A stretch of DNA of 64,000 nucleotides from the NCBI RefSeq assembly GCF_000214705.1, contig NC_015573.1, positions 1,697,001-1,761,000 of the forward strand, in the 5' to 3' direction. The translations under genes were made by a program, and so were the position numbers. Positions 46,419 to 55,935 of this stretch are shown here, piece by piece. The notes beneath the pieces were generated by a model. The model was given only the letters and a program-made list of their open reading frames with translations. It was not told where the DNA came from and did no database searches. This DNA comes from Desulfofundulus kuznetsovii DSM 6115. Lineage in GTDB: Bacteria > Bacillota > Desulfotomaculia > Desulfotomaculales > Desulfovirgulaceae. Positions within the stretch are counted from its first letter, which is position 1. Each line of letters starts with the position of its first letter.

Positions 46419-47417
46419 TTATAACCTCAATACAATATTCTGCCTTTCCTCCTCACGCTTGCGCGCTTCTTCTACCAGTTCCAGGGTGAGAAACTCCCTT
46501 CCTTTGAGAACCATTGTTTTAATGGCCCGGATCAGGATGCGCTCGATGTCTGCATGCGAAAAGCCCTTAAACTGGTTAAGAAACGAACGGTCTTCCAGCG
46601 GCAGATCGTACCGGACACCCCTCAGTTTAACAATCAGCAACTGCCGAATCTGTTCTAAGTTAGGCCGCTCAAAAAACAGTACCTCATCAAATCTACGCCA
46701 CAAAGCTTTGTCCAAAAGCCGCTCGTGGTTGGTAGCAGCAATTAAAATACTTTTTCCCCGGAAACCATCCATCATCTGCAAAAAAGAATTAACAACCCGC
46801 TTGAGTTCTCCATGTTCGCCAAGATCATCCCTGGTCTTTCCAATCGCGTCAAATTCATCAAACAAAGCAACACAGCAGCTTGCTTCCAAAAAATCAAATA
46901 CTTTCCGAAGATTGGCCGACGTTTCCCCCAGGAAGGAAGAAACCACCGCATCAAAACGGACAACCGCCAGTTCCAAACCCAATTCGGCGGCCAAAACTTC
47001 TGCCGCTAAAGTTTTCCCGCATCCCGGCGGCCCGCAAAACAAAAGGCGGGAAATAGGTTTTAGACCGTAACTGGCCAGCACTTCGGCACGGCTATTTTCA
47101 AGCAACACTTCTTCCAATATGGATTTGTTAACGTCAGAAAGAACTATGTCCTGCAGATACCGCACCGGCTCACGAACTGCAAGGAGCGGCAATCCCCTTT
47201 CTCGGTCCCTGGGAATATCATACAATACTCTCGGAAAACTTTTTCTACCCGGGTCCGAATGTTCTCCATAAAGGATACGCTCCAGATCATTAGCCAAAAG
47301 ATGATGATTTTTTAAGCGCTCTTCCCGGATAACTTCTTCAGCCACCCGGCGAAACTCCTCCCCGCCGTCCCGGGCGCCTATTTTAATCAGCTGCCTCAGC
47401 AGCCTACCGCTTGTCAT
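46419..47417 (-). CDS. AAA+ ATPase partner of the S8 protease
   Basis: 332 residues. A short N-terminal helical part (1-110), then Walker A GPPGCGKT (about 129-136), Walker B VALFDEFDAIG, sensor 1 IAATNHE and arginine finger region ALWRRFDE, in the FtsH/Cdc48-like classical clade, ending with a lid domain (KGFSHADIERILIRAIK). One ATPase domain, no membrane segment. Probably remodels or delivers substrates to the protease encoded next. Confidence 0.9.
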   Translation of the reverse strand: MTSGRLLRQLIKIGARDGGEEFRRVAEEVIREERLKNHHLLANDLERILYGEHSDPGRKSFPRVLYDIPRDRERGLPLLAVREPVRYLQDIVLSDVNKSILEEVLLENSRAEVLASYGLKPISRLLFCGPPGCGKTLAAEVLAAELGLELAVVRFDAVVSSFLGETSANLRKVFDFLEASCCVALFDEFDAIGKTRDDLGEHGELKRVVNSFLQMMDGFRGKSILIAATNHERLLDKALWRRFDEVLFFERPNLEQIRQLLIVKLRGVRYDLPLEDRSFLNQFKGFSHADIERILIRAIKTMVLKGREFLTLELVEEARKREEERQNIVLRL

Positions 47418-47461
47418 TTTACTTCACCCACCAGGTTATTTTTTCTCTATAAACAGTTCTA

Positions 47462-47734
47462 TTAACATAATATTGATTCCATTCGTATTTTAATTCCATT
47501 CGGTCTTTCAAAACCTTTATTTACTATAGAACCCCAATTCAAATAACCGCGAATTAATTGCCCGGATAGACGTTCGTCTTCCGGCCGTAGCGAGACCCAG
47601 ACGGCCCGGCGGCTAAAGGGATTGCAACTCACCGCCCACCCCTGGCGAACCCGCTGCATAAACCACTCCCCGTAAAAGGCGGGAATGTCGGTGCGCCGGC
47701 TGACCGAAACGATCCGGGGCTTATTGAACAGCAC
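47462..47734 (-). pseudogene. DUF1848 gene fragment (5' end only)
   Basis: PRIVSVSRRTDIPAFYGEWFMQRV is the strongly conserved start of DUF1848 proteins (about 270-300 residues). After VSLRPED the frame leaves the family and ends at 90 residues. Truncated relic, probably from transfer of this inserted region. Confidence 0.75.
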
Positions 47735-47891
47735 ATTTTTCTTCCATCAGGCAGCAATAACCCCCTGCGCTCGCCAGGATTCAGAAAACATTTTTATCAA
47801 AAGTTGCTAGCAAAGCCTCGCTACAGGTGAATACCTCGAGTATTTTTCAACTAAAACCAACCAAAGATGCAGATTTATGATCGTGATATAA
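47735..47891. other. Gap between DUF1848 fragment and Nudix-like gene
   Basis: AT-rich, without recognisable gene or terminator hairpin. Confidence 0.35.
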
Positions 47892-49043
47892 TCATGCCGA
47901 TAACCGGGGAGCCTCTAAGGTTATTTTCTTTACCCCAATCTGTTCAAAGGCACGGTGCACGGCTATCGGCTTCCCCAATATTGCAACTAGCGTATGGAAA
48001 ATACAAACCAATCCAGACGGAGCCCAGGGTTCGTGATCGCGAACGAATGACACAATTTTATCCAATTCCATCTTCGCCGCGTCCACTTTTACTGCCTCCC
48101 ATTTATCTTTTACGCCTGAAGCACGGATGGCTAGCAGCTCATCCAACGTGAGTTGAATCCGGATAAATCCCAGCAGACCAAATTGGTAAAATTGAGTATC
48201 CAGGCCAAAGCTAACAAACTTGGGCTTTTCCTTATAATCGCGCCCCAACGATATACCCAATTCCTCATAAAGGCCCCGGGCCGCTGCTTTAAAGAAATCA
48301 GGCGCCCCCGTTTCGTCATTGTCGAATGGACGTTGTAACCCCTCATTTACCGGCACATTCCAATACCCCGGCCGGGAAAAAGTACCTGGTGAACGTTGCG
48401 CGAAAACCATGTATTCATCACGGGTAATGACGGCAAGGTTAATCCCGAAACTATGGGCAAGGAAACTTACCGGCTTCGACCAGGGGTCCAGATCTTTCAA
48501 ATACTTGCTGCGCAACGTTACACCGGGCAAAGCATCATTTAACGGCCGATCTAAAACAGGAGAAGTGGCCAGAAAATTATAATAGTCGCTGGGACCGAAA
48601 ATAAACTTTAATCTGCTCCGTTCATCACCGGGTTCGCGGTCAATAACAAAAGAATGAAGGTAATAACGGCTCCCATTCCACGCAGCGCGGAGGTGCGATG
48701 CGCTGGCCTGTCGTTGCTCCTCTTCAACGATCTTTCTCAGCTTCTGTACTTCCTCCGGTAATTCTACCAGCTCTTTCACATACCGGCATTCAAGATCACC
48801 GGGATCATATGCTTCCCCGTGCCCACCATCAATAACTATCCATGGCAACTTTTGTTTGCCCAGCATGAATTCTTCCCCAAAAACTGTCCGCTTCCGGACG
48901 AAAATCCGTGCCAAACGTTTAATCTTTCTCCAGGTAGACCTGAAAAAAGCTTTAATAGCTTCTTCAAAAACAAATGTTAAGATCGTTCCTATTAACGCAC
49001 CTACAATATGCGGACGCAATAAAGCCCATATTTCCCCGAACAT
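47892..49043 (-). CDS. Membrane-anchored protein with Nudix-like domain
   Basis: 383 residues from the ATG at 49043 (AAGGGGA 7 bases upstream). One transmembrane helix near the N-terminus (VGALIGTILTFVFEE, about 11-25) then a basic stretch (RSTWRKIKRLARIFVRKR), so most of the protein is cytosolic. The C-terminal domain contains GAPDFFKAAARGLYEELGI, a degenerate Nudix box that keeps R..L.EE.G but lacks the first Glu. It may bind rather than hydrolyse a nucleotide. Neighbours are a protease module and a glycosyltransferase; function unknown. Confidence 0.65.
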   Translation of the reverse strand: MFGEIWALLRPHIVGALIGTILTFVFEEAIKAFFRSTWRKIKRLARIFVRKRTVFGEEFMLGKQKLPWIVIDGGHGEAYDPGDLECRYVKELVELPEEVQKLRKIVEEEQRQASASHLRAAWNGSRYYLHSFVIDREPGDERSRLKFIFGPSDYYNFLATSPVLDRPLNDALPGVTLRSKYLKDLDPWSKPVSFLAHSFGINLAVITRDEYMVFAQRSPGTFSRPGYWNVPVNEGLQRPFDNDETGAPDFFKAAARGLYEELGISLGRDYKEKPKFVSFGLDTQFYQFGLLGFIRIQLTLDELLAIRASGVKDKWEAVKVDAAKMELDKIVSFVRDHEPWAPSGLVCIFHTLVAILGKPIAVHRAFEQIGVKKITLEAPRLSA

Positions 49044-49182
49044 AGGCTGATCCCCTTTAGCCCGGCTTGCTAACCACCCATGGCAGCATACCCCAACCAC
49101 AAAACGAAAAATACCGCTTGCCTGATATAAATTCGTTGATTAACTATCATGGAGCCTTAACGAAGTTATCACCGCCTCACTC

Positions 49183-50364
49183 CTACTTCAGGTAGCGGTT
49201 ATAAATAGCGGCCATCTCGGCTAAGACCTTCTCCAAGGAGTATTCCTTAATCTTCTCCCGCCCGGCCGCACCCATAGCGGCCCGCTGTTCGGGATTGGAA
49301 ACAAGCTTTTCTATGGCCGCAGCCAGACCATCCACATCGCCAAGCTCCACCAGCAACCCCGTTTTTCCGTGTTCCACCAGATCGCGGTTGCCACGCACAT
49401 TGGTGGCCACCACCGGCTTGCCGGCGGCCATGGCCTCCATGATGCTTTTAGGTAGGCCTTCACGTTTGGAAACCAGGGTGACAATATCCGTTTCCCTGAG
49501 AATCTGGGGCACGTCACTGCGGTAGCCCAAGAAATGAACCCTGGGTATCCGCTCTTGCTCTACCCTTTGTTGTAGGACAACCATCTTTTCCCCAGTGCCT
49601 ACCAACAATAAGTGACCATGACCGTACCGCCTTATAAACTTCCGCCAAGCGTCGATGAGAAATGCTTGGTTCTTATTGTCATTCAACTCCGCCACGCAGG
49701 TTATTACCACGTCGTCAGAGTCTATGCCCAGCGTAGCACGCACGCTCCCCTTCTCTGCAACCGGGGTAGAGAACTTGCTCAGATCCACCCCAACGCCGTG
49801 GACGTAAAAAAGGTTCTTTCCCGCCTCAAAACCAAGCCTTCGGGCGTTATCAAAGTCCTCACCATTCATCACAATCAGCCCGTCCGTCCAAGGGGCGGCC
49901 AGGCGCTCGGCATTATAATAAATAAGCCAGTTGCGACGCGGGGCGCCTTTATAAAAATGAAAGCCATGGGCCGTGTATAAAACGGGTCCCTGGTGAGTGG
50001 TCTTGGCTAAATACCGTCCCAGGAAAGCGGCCACCGGGGTATGGACGTGGATGAGGTCGAAGCGATGCTCCTTTAACAAAGCTCGCAACCGGCGGTAGGC
50101 CAATACGTTAGCGGAGCCGTAAGGGGAGCGGGTAAAGGGAACCTCCCAACAGGTCACCCCCTCTGCCTCTACATCCTCCTTGTGGCCTTCGGCGGAAGAA
50201 GCCGCCGCGTAAACCTCATAGCCCTTCTCCTGCAACAGCTTCATAAAAGGGGTGTGAAAGGCAGCCAGGTGAGTATAGACAGAAGCGATAAACAATACTT
50301 TGCCGTTTCCCTGGCAGGGGTAGTTGTCCCTCCCCTTTTCTATTTGTGGCTTACAAGCCGCCAT
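49183..50364 (-). CDS. Glycosyltransferase family 4
   Basis: 393 residues, GT-B fold. N-terminal SVYTHLAAFHTPFMKLLQEKGYEV, then THQGPVLYTAHGFHFYKG and the C-terminal donor site KREGLPKSIMEAMAAGKPVV. Resembles CapM/PglA-type enzymes that add the second sugar of a capsule repeat. Uses a nucleotide sugar at the cytoplasmic face. Placed between the Nudix-like gene and the VPA1262-like gene, an odd neighbourhood for a synthesis gene. Confidence 0.9.
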   Translation of the reverse strand: MAACKPQIEKGRDNYPCQGNGKVLFIASVYTHLAAFHTPFMKLLQEKGYEVYAAASSAEGHKEDVEAEGVTCWEVPFTRSPYGSANVLAYRRLRALLKEHRFDLIHVHTPVAAFLGRYLAKTTHQGPVLYTAHGFHFYKGAPRRNWLIYYNAERLAAPWTDGLIVMNGEDFDNARRLGFEAGKNLFYVHGVGVDLSKFSTPVAEKGSVRATLGIDSDDVVITCVAELNDNKNQAFLIDAWRKFIRRYGHGHLLLVGTGEKMVVLQQRVEQERIPRVHFLGYRSDVPQILRETDIVTLVSKREGLPKSIMEAMAAGKPVVATNVRGNRDLVEHGKTGLLVELGDVDGLAAAIEKLVSNPEQRAAMGAAGREKIKEYSLEKVLAEMAAIYNRYLK

Positions 50365-50385
50365 TCACCCCATACCCCTTTCGCT

Positions 50386-53300
50386 TTAGACACCTTCCGA
50401 ACGAATCCTTAACACTTTTGACCGTATAGAACTTAATATCTCCCTGTCCTGATCAGGTGCCTTGTCAGCCAGGCTCCCTAATGCATCAGCGATCCAGTCC
50501 AGCTTGTGCCTTGCCTTCTCGCTCAACCAGAGTGCCAGAACCGGGGACTCCAGAACTTCGAAAACTTCCTTTTTCCGCTTTTCAAATAACTTATAGGAAC
50601 TGAGATACATGACAAGCCTTCGGGGTAGGTGCACCCGCCAGTTCTCAACCAAGCACAAACACTTCTCACACAAATTATCAGCACCAGCCTGGTCTGCCAG
50701 CCAACCCATCAGATACAATACCTCATCCAACAGAATTTCGTCCTGCGCCAGTTGCCAGACATGGGGGACAAGGTACTGCTCGAAACGGTTGACTATCTCG
50801 TTCAAGACCCATGTTTTCTCCTCGGCATCCCCCTGCCCGGAAACCTTATCCACAAGATAGGTCAGCCCGAAGAACAGCGACCATAACAACCGCAGGCTAT
50901 CGGCATACCAATGACTATAGTCGGCGAACCGGTACAAAGGGTCGCGGTACTTCTTCCAGGGAAACCCATTTAGAAACTGCTTCACGTACCAGTCAGCCCA
51001 GCCCGTTCCGTACAGCTTACAGGTAACGTCAACCATATTTTCTGTTTCCGGTTGGTCAAGGACGTAGTTAAAATGTAGCTCTCTTTTTTTAAGCTTAGTC
51101 AGCCACTTCTCTAAAACCTGCCGCCGGATGGACCTGGCCAACCCCGGTCTTGAATCGTCCAGTAAATCCGCCAACCGAGATGCCACACTTTGCTGCAAAC
51201 CAGCCAAAAAGGGCAGTATTTCGTCGTCAGATATTGCCGTCTGATCAAGTAGCTTAAGTAGCTCCGGAAGAAGTTTCTGTTGCTCCTCTACTCCTTCCGT
51301 AGAGAGGTGTGTCAAAAATACTTTCACTTTCCACTCATCAGCAGCAGGTGCGGTTTGCCATGTCTCTTGGAGACTCGCTGCCGCAGGTCGGAAGTTTAAC
51401 AGGTGGAACAGAATAAACCTGGTGGCCACCTTGCTTTGGAAGTAATCATTAGAAATCTCTTCACAATGTAAAACGTGGAACAGGTGAGGCAGCAAAACCC
51501 AATTGCGATCCAGTTCCTCACAGTAGCGATGCGGGTCAGCCTGCTGGAGATATTCGACGTAAAACACCTTTTCCCGCAATAGGTGGTCAAATTCCCAGGG
51601 GTTCTGCCCCAAGCCCCAGCACTGTCTGTAGCTTTCCGGATCCTCAGAGAAGTTTTCGTATACTGTTTTAAGCTGCGCCCATTGCAGCTCTTTTGCGTTG
51701 ATACTATTCGAGATTTCTCTTCTCAAATTTTCAAGGAATCTCTGCAAATAGGCGACCGCACGCTCACTTCTTACTATAACATCTTCTGCCGTAAAACCGG
51801 CCCCACAGTAAATCCAGTGCGCCAGACAACTAAACAATGCGTCAACCTTGTCACCGTCCGGGTTTTCTGCCGCAAATAACTGCTTGATATAATCCCTTAT
51901 TTGGGAGAAAACCTCCTCACGCTTGTTCTCTCTGACCCGCCAGCTTGCCGCTTCGCCGCTGGTTTCAAGGTACCCCAGCTCAATTATTCGCCGCAGAGCG
52001 TCCCGCGCATCTGCACCTGATACAGGGAAAAAGCACAGGATATCTTCCCACCCGGGAAACGCTCGAAGATTGCCGGGAAGCGCCTCTGGCTTCTCCTCCT
52101 GGCTTTGCCTTTTAACCGCCTCGGCATCCCATAATACCACACTGCGTGCTTCTTCCCTGCCGGGAACATTTCCCGCACGTAGCCCCTTTACATATTCTTC
52201 AACTTTTTCTAAGACATCCGCCGGAAGCTCCACCATCACGGCCGGATATCTTCGGGATTGGGAGTTGAAGGAGTTACCCAGTATCCACCCCTCTATTCCA
52301 CCCTTAGTCTCAAGCAGCAAAAACCGGTCATGGAACTGCTGTTCAGTGGCCTGTTCATTCTGCACATTAATTACTTTAAGGTTAGGGGGCAGTAAGCTTA
52401 TATTCTGCCGCAGGACCTGCCGCATGCCTTCAAGGGTAGTTGCTTTTTCACTTCTATTGCCCTGCTTATCTACCAGACTGGTAATAACCTCCACCGGCAG
52501 GGAAAGATTTTGCAGCCTGGGGAGGATACGTGCAGCGGTTTCGGCATTAAAATAAGGATCAATGAATATCGCCTTTTTAACTTCGGCGCGACCAAGTAAA
52601 GATTGCAAGTACTCAAAGAACATTACCTCCCCGGGTTGAGTACCAGCAAAGAATCTGCTTCGCGATTGGGGAAATAACGCGGCCAGTGTGCTCCTAAAAA
52701 GCTCACCTTCCACCACCCAGGGATCAAAAGGGTATCCCCCGGTATTAATCACCTGCCTGAAGGCAGTTGTAACGCTTTCCACACGGTCGCGGTATTTTTG
52801 CGGCAGCTTTTCCGACCACGGGTCTTTAATATATCTTACGCCTGTGAGCAGTTTTAGGTCGAAATGCAAGGATCGGATTAAATATGAGTGAGAATAATGG
52901 AGTAACTTTCCCTGCCCCGACCATACCTTCACCGCCAGGGAAGTTATCGGTTCTGCGCCTTCGCAGGTAACAACATCTCCGGCACGCTGGAGCTGTTTTA
53001 GTTCGTCCGCCAGCAAAGTTTGCGCATGGCTTCGCCCGTTATAAAGAGAAATATTCACCCACAGCGGCAGGCTTTTCTCCAACGTTTCGTCAGCCCATAT
53101 TTTAACGCCTCGCGATACCGGTTGTTGCTGCCACCGCTTATCGGGGTGCGTTCGCATATCTTTGACTATCTCTACATGCAGGCCAAAAGGCTCCAGCAGG
53201 GAACCGGCATCAAGATTGTCGTAAATTTCCAGATTGCCAAAACGGTCACTATCCTCACTTAATAGCCTGACACCAGTACTCCCGGCAACCCAGTCTTCCA

Positions 53301-53742
53301 GCTTGCGCAAGGCATCTTTAACTTTGTCCCTCTCCATATTGCCGGGAGGAAAAAGGCGCTCCAAATAAGAGGTTTTTCCCAGAGCATAGTAAATCCTGCC
53401 CCGGGCAGTGCGGTAGGTCAGAGACTTTAACCCCGTAACATGCTCCTGGCGCCCCGCCAAATAGATGGCCGGGCGCAATTCCCACCTGGGGACAACTATT
53501 TGCTGGTCTTTAATCTCAATCTTCCCTGTAGAAAGCGTTTTTTCAATAAACTGACCCAGGAATTCACCGTTGAGAATGCACCATAAACACAGCAATTCCC
53601 AGGGTCTGGTGTCGTCTATCTTCCGCTGGTACCATGCAACAGGTTCGCTGTCCCCCACGTCAAGAGCAAAACCGTAAACCAAAGCGTAGAAGTCATCAGA
53701 TTTGCGGTGGAAAATATAAAGGTTAAGGGCATACATTGTCAT
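50386..53742 (-). CDS. VPA1262-like large protein with phospholipase-D-like motif
   Basis: 1118 residues, cytoplasmic, no membrane segment. The N-terminal half (about 1-340) resembles the VPA1262 N-terminal domain. Around residues 375-520 is a PLD-like fold with AIFIDPYFN and QFHDRFLLLETKGGIEGWILGNSFNS (HxDR and GxSxN in place of the usual HxK). The last 550 residues are helical without a recognised domain. HxDR-PLD proteins of this sort are often in antiviral or plasmid-defence loci. It interrupts the glycosyltransferase series, 20 bp after one and 21 bp before another. Confidence 0.7.
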   Translation of the reverse strand: MTMYALNLYIFHRKSDDFYALVYGFALDVGDSEPVAWYQRKIDDTRPWELLCLWCILNGEFLGQFIEKTLSTGKIEIKDQQIVVPRWELRPAIYLAGRQEHVTGLKSLTYRTARGRIYYALGKTSYLERLFPPGNMERDKVKDALRKLEDWVAGSTGVRLLSEDSDRFGNLEIYDNLDAGSLLEPFGLHVEIVKDMRTHPDKRWQQQPVSRGVKIWADETLEKSLPLWVNISLYNGRSHAQTLLADELKQLQRAGDVVTCEGAEPITSLAVKVWSGQGKLLHYSHSYLIRSLHFDLKLLTGVRYIKDPWSEKLPQKYRDRVESVTTAFRQVINTGGYPFDPWVVEGELFRSTLAALFPQSRSRFFAGTQPGEVMFFEYLQSLLGRAEVKKAIFIDPYFNAETAARILPRLQNLSLPVEVITSLVDKQGNRSEKATTLEGMRQVLRQNISLLPPNLKVINVQNEQATEQQFHDRFLLLETKGGIEGWILGNSFNSQSRRYPAVMVELPADVLEKVEEYVKGLRAGNVPGREEARSVVLWDAEAVKRQSQEEKPEALPGNLRAFPGWEDILCFFPVSGADARDALRRIIELGYLETSGEAASWRVRENKREEVFSQIRDYIKQLFAAENPDGDKVDALFSCLAHWIYCGAGFTAEDVIVRSERAVAYLQRFLENLRREISNSINAKELQWAQLKTVYENFSEDPESYRQCWGLGQNPWEFDHLLREKVFYVEYLQQADPHRYCEELDRNWVLLPHLFHVLHCEEISNDYFQSKVATRFILFHLLNFRPAAASLQETWQTAPAADEWKVKVFLTHLSTEGVEEQQKLLPELLKLLDQTAISDDEILPFLAGLQQSVASRLADLLDDSRPGLARSIRRQVLEKWLTKLKKRELHFNYVLDQPETENMVDVTCKLYGTGWADWYVKQFLNGFPWKKYRDPLYRFADYSHWYADSLRLLWSLFFGLTYLVDKVSGQGDAEEKTWVLNEIVNRFEQYLVPHVWQLAQDEILLDEVLYLMGWLADQAGADNLCEKCLCLVENWRVHLPRRLVMYLSSYKLFEKRKKEVFEVLESPVLALWLSEKARHKLDWIADALGSLADKAPDQDREILSSIRSKVLRIRSEGV

Positions 53743-53764
53743 TCACCTTCACCGGGCAACATAT

Positions 53765-54901
53765 TTACTTTTCGGCTACTTTCCCAAGGCCCTTTTTACC
53801 CAGCAATTCCATGTAAAGCGCCTCCCACTGGTCGACGACTCGCTCCAGGCTGTAGTTGACTTCTATATGCGCCCGGCCGGACTGGCCCATAGCTTTGCGT
53901 TTAGATTCGGGGAGGGCCATCATTTTGCTCATCGCTGTTGACAGTGCTTCGGCGTTGCGTGGAGGAACCATAAAACCGGTAACGCCCTCTTGAACGAGTT
54001 CCGGCACACCACCCACATTGGTTGCTACGACAGGCTTAGCGGCAGCCATGGCTTCCATCACCACATTCGGCAATCCTTCCCAGGCGGAAGAAAGGACAAA
54101 CCCGTCAGCGGCGTCTAAAAGCAAAGGGATATCCCGGCGCAGGCCCAGGAAAATAACACGATCTGAAATGCCCAGATCAGCAATTTGCCGCTGCAGAGTT
54201 TCCAGCATGGGGCCTTGTCCCGCCACCCGCAACTGGGCCTTGCAACCACCTTGCTTAAGAATCTGAAATGCCTGCAGAAGAGTTGGGTAATCCTTCTGCT
54301 CTTCCAGCCGGCCCACGGCCAGCCACAAAAATTCATCTTCAGCGATGCCTAGTTGCTGACGGAGCCCTGCTCGGTTCGAATCATTAACCTTAAACTCGTT
54401 CAACACAAGTCCATTAGGAATAACACGGATCCTATCCCCTGGCACTACACCGCGCCTTACCAGCTTATCGGCAGCCAACCTGGAGTTGGTAGTGGTAATT
54501 TCCCCCATCCAATCCGTTAGCCGTAGCACATTGTCGCGGCATGGCCCCCCGAAGTTTTCGTTACGTATGGAGGAAACAATTATCGGAACTCCTGCCAGAC
54601 GACCTACAATACGCCCCAACAAATTAGCGTGAAACATAAAGCTGGTAAGAATATGTGGCCTGGATTGCCTGATTAATCTTAGTAGACGGACTATGGCCCG
54701 CGGGTCCGGCACGCCGCGGCGCATATTCAGAGTCGCCAGCGGGATGCCCGCTGCTTGCAATTCATCCGTAAAGGCTTGGGGCGGGAGCATGGACACCACG
54801 TTCACCCGCCAGTTACGCGCCTTGAGGGCGGTCGCCAGGCGCACCAGTTGCGTCTCCGCTCCACCGTAGGCCAGGCCGGTGATTAGATAAAGAATCTTCA
54901 T
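53765..54901 (-). CDS. Glycosyltransferase family 4
   Basis: 378 residues. Acceptor half begins MKILYLITGLAYGGAETQLVRL; the donor half has SAWEGLPNVVMEAMAAAKPVVATNVGG (GT4 E-x7-E). Overlaps the preceding gene by 4 bases (ATGA), so it is translationally coupled with it. Sugar unknown. Confidence 0.92.
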   Translation of the reverse strand: MKILYLITGLAYGGAETQLVRLATALKARNWRVNVVSMLPPQAFTDELQAAGIPLATLNMRRGVPDPRAIVRLLRLIRQSRPHILTSFMFHANLLGRIVGRLAGVPIIVSSIRNENFGGPCRDNVLRLTDWMGEITTTNSRLAADKLVRRGVVPGDRIRVIPNGLVLNEFKVNDSNRAGLRQQLGIAEDEFLWLAVGRLEEQKDYPTLLQAFQILKQGGCKAQLRVAGQGPMLETLQRQIADLGISDRVIFLGLRRDIPLLLDAADGFVLSSAWEGLPNVVMEAMAAAKPVVATNVGGVPELVQEGVTGFMVPPRNAEALSTAMSKMMALPESKRKAMGQSGRAHIEVNYSLERVVDQWEALYMELLGKKGLGKVAEK

Positions 54902-55935
54902 GACACCAGCCTCAGCACCCGTGCAAGAGTCGGTGCAATCACATCGATGCTAAAGTGTTTCTCAACAACACGCCGCCCGGTATTTCCCATCTTTTCTCGC
55001 TCACTATCACCCGCCGACAACATCGTAAGTAGTGCATCTACCCATTCGTCTAGCGATTTTGCCGCAAAGCCAACTTTCCCCAGTGATAACACTTGAGCAT
55101 TCATTCCGACTGGTGAGACCACAACCGGTATACCACAAGCCATGTATTGGAGCATCTTATAACTACATTTGCCTCTTTCCCATTCGGTGTCGGCAAGTGG
55201 CATAATACCAACGGTCATAGTTTGCAAACTCTTAACCTCCGTCTCTGGTGACCATTGGACAAAATCGAGCCTTTCCTTGAGCATCCGTCGAAACTTGGGT
55301 TCCTTATCGGCAATCACCCGAAAAACTACATTTGGTAATGTTTTTATAACCTTCTCTAGAGCCTCTTCGATTTGATATAAATATTTGAAGTTTCCGCTCG
55401 TTCCTGTCCATCCAATCACAAGCTTATCCTGCGTGTTGCTTTTCTGGGTTCTTGGTGTAAAGCGTCGTGTGTCTATGGCTGTCGGAATAATAGTAACATT
55501 TTTGTTCCATTGAGAAAAATGCTCCGCAAGAAAGTCATTACCGCAGATAACCAAATCTGACAATTGCGCTAACCGTTTGGCAAATCTTCCATCCCTGTGC
55601 AAAAAAATTGCATCGTCAACGTCCAACACACGTGGGCGCTTGGTCAAGGGCTCAAGCGTCAGAAAGGTAGAAATCAGCTCTCGTTGAAGAAATACGATAT
55701 CGTAACGGTGTGTCGACAGCACGGCGGGAAAGCGCCCGACAAGGGCTGCGGTACCCCAAAAGGGGCGAAGCCATTTCAATTCGGGTGGATATTTCGATAT
55801 AGCAGGAATAAATTCGTGCATCTCCACTCCGTAGCTTGATAATGCTGGGATCAATTGTCGCACCCGAAAGCGAGCAGAAGGGACATGCTTTCCTCCTGTG
55901 AGCGCAGCAACCTTTATTGCTTGCGGCCCATTCAT
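54898..55935 (-). CDS. Glycosyltransferase (GT4-like)
   Basis: 345 residues. Begins IKVAALTGGKHVPSARFRVR; donor motif ERGKCSYKMLQYMACGIPVV. VDDAIFLHRDGRFAKRLAQ precedes the hinge. Weaker family match than its neighbours but same GT-B layout. Overlaps the polymerase gene by 4 bases. AT content is higher than in the UDP-glucuronate genes. Confidence 0.85.
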   Translation of the reverse strand: MNGPQAIKVAALTGGKHVPSARFRVRQLIPALSSYGVEMHEFIPAISKYPPELKWLRPFWGTAALVGRFPAVLSTHRYDIVFLQRELISTFLTLEPLTKRPRVLDVDDAIFLHRDGRFAKRLAQLSDLVICGNDFLAEHFSQWNKNVTIIPTAIDTRRFTPRTQKSNTQDKLVIGWTGTSGNFKYLYQIEEALEKVIKTLPNVVFRVIADKEPKFRRMLKERLDFVQWSPETEVKSLQTMTVGIMPLADTEWERGKCSYKMLQYMACGIPVVVSPVGMNAQVLSLGKVGFAAKSLDEWVDALLTMLSAGDSEREKMGNTGRRVVEKHFSIDVIAPTLARVLRLVS

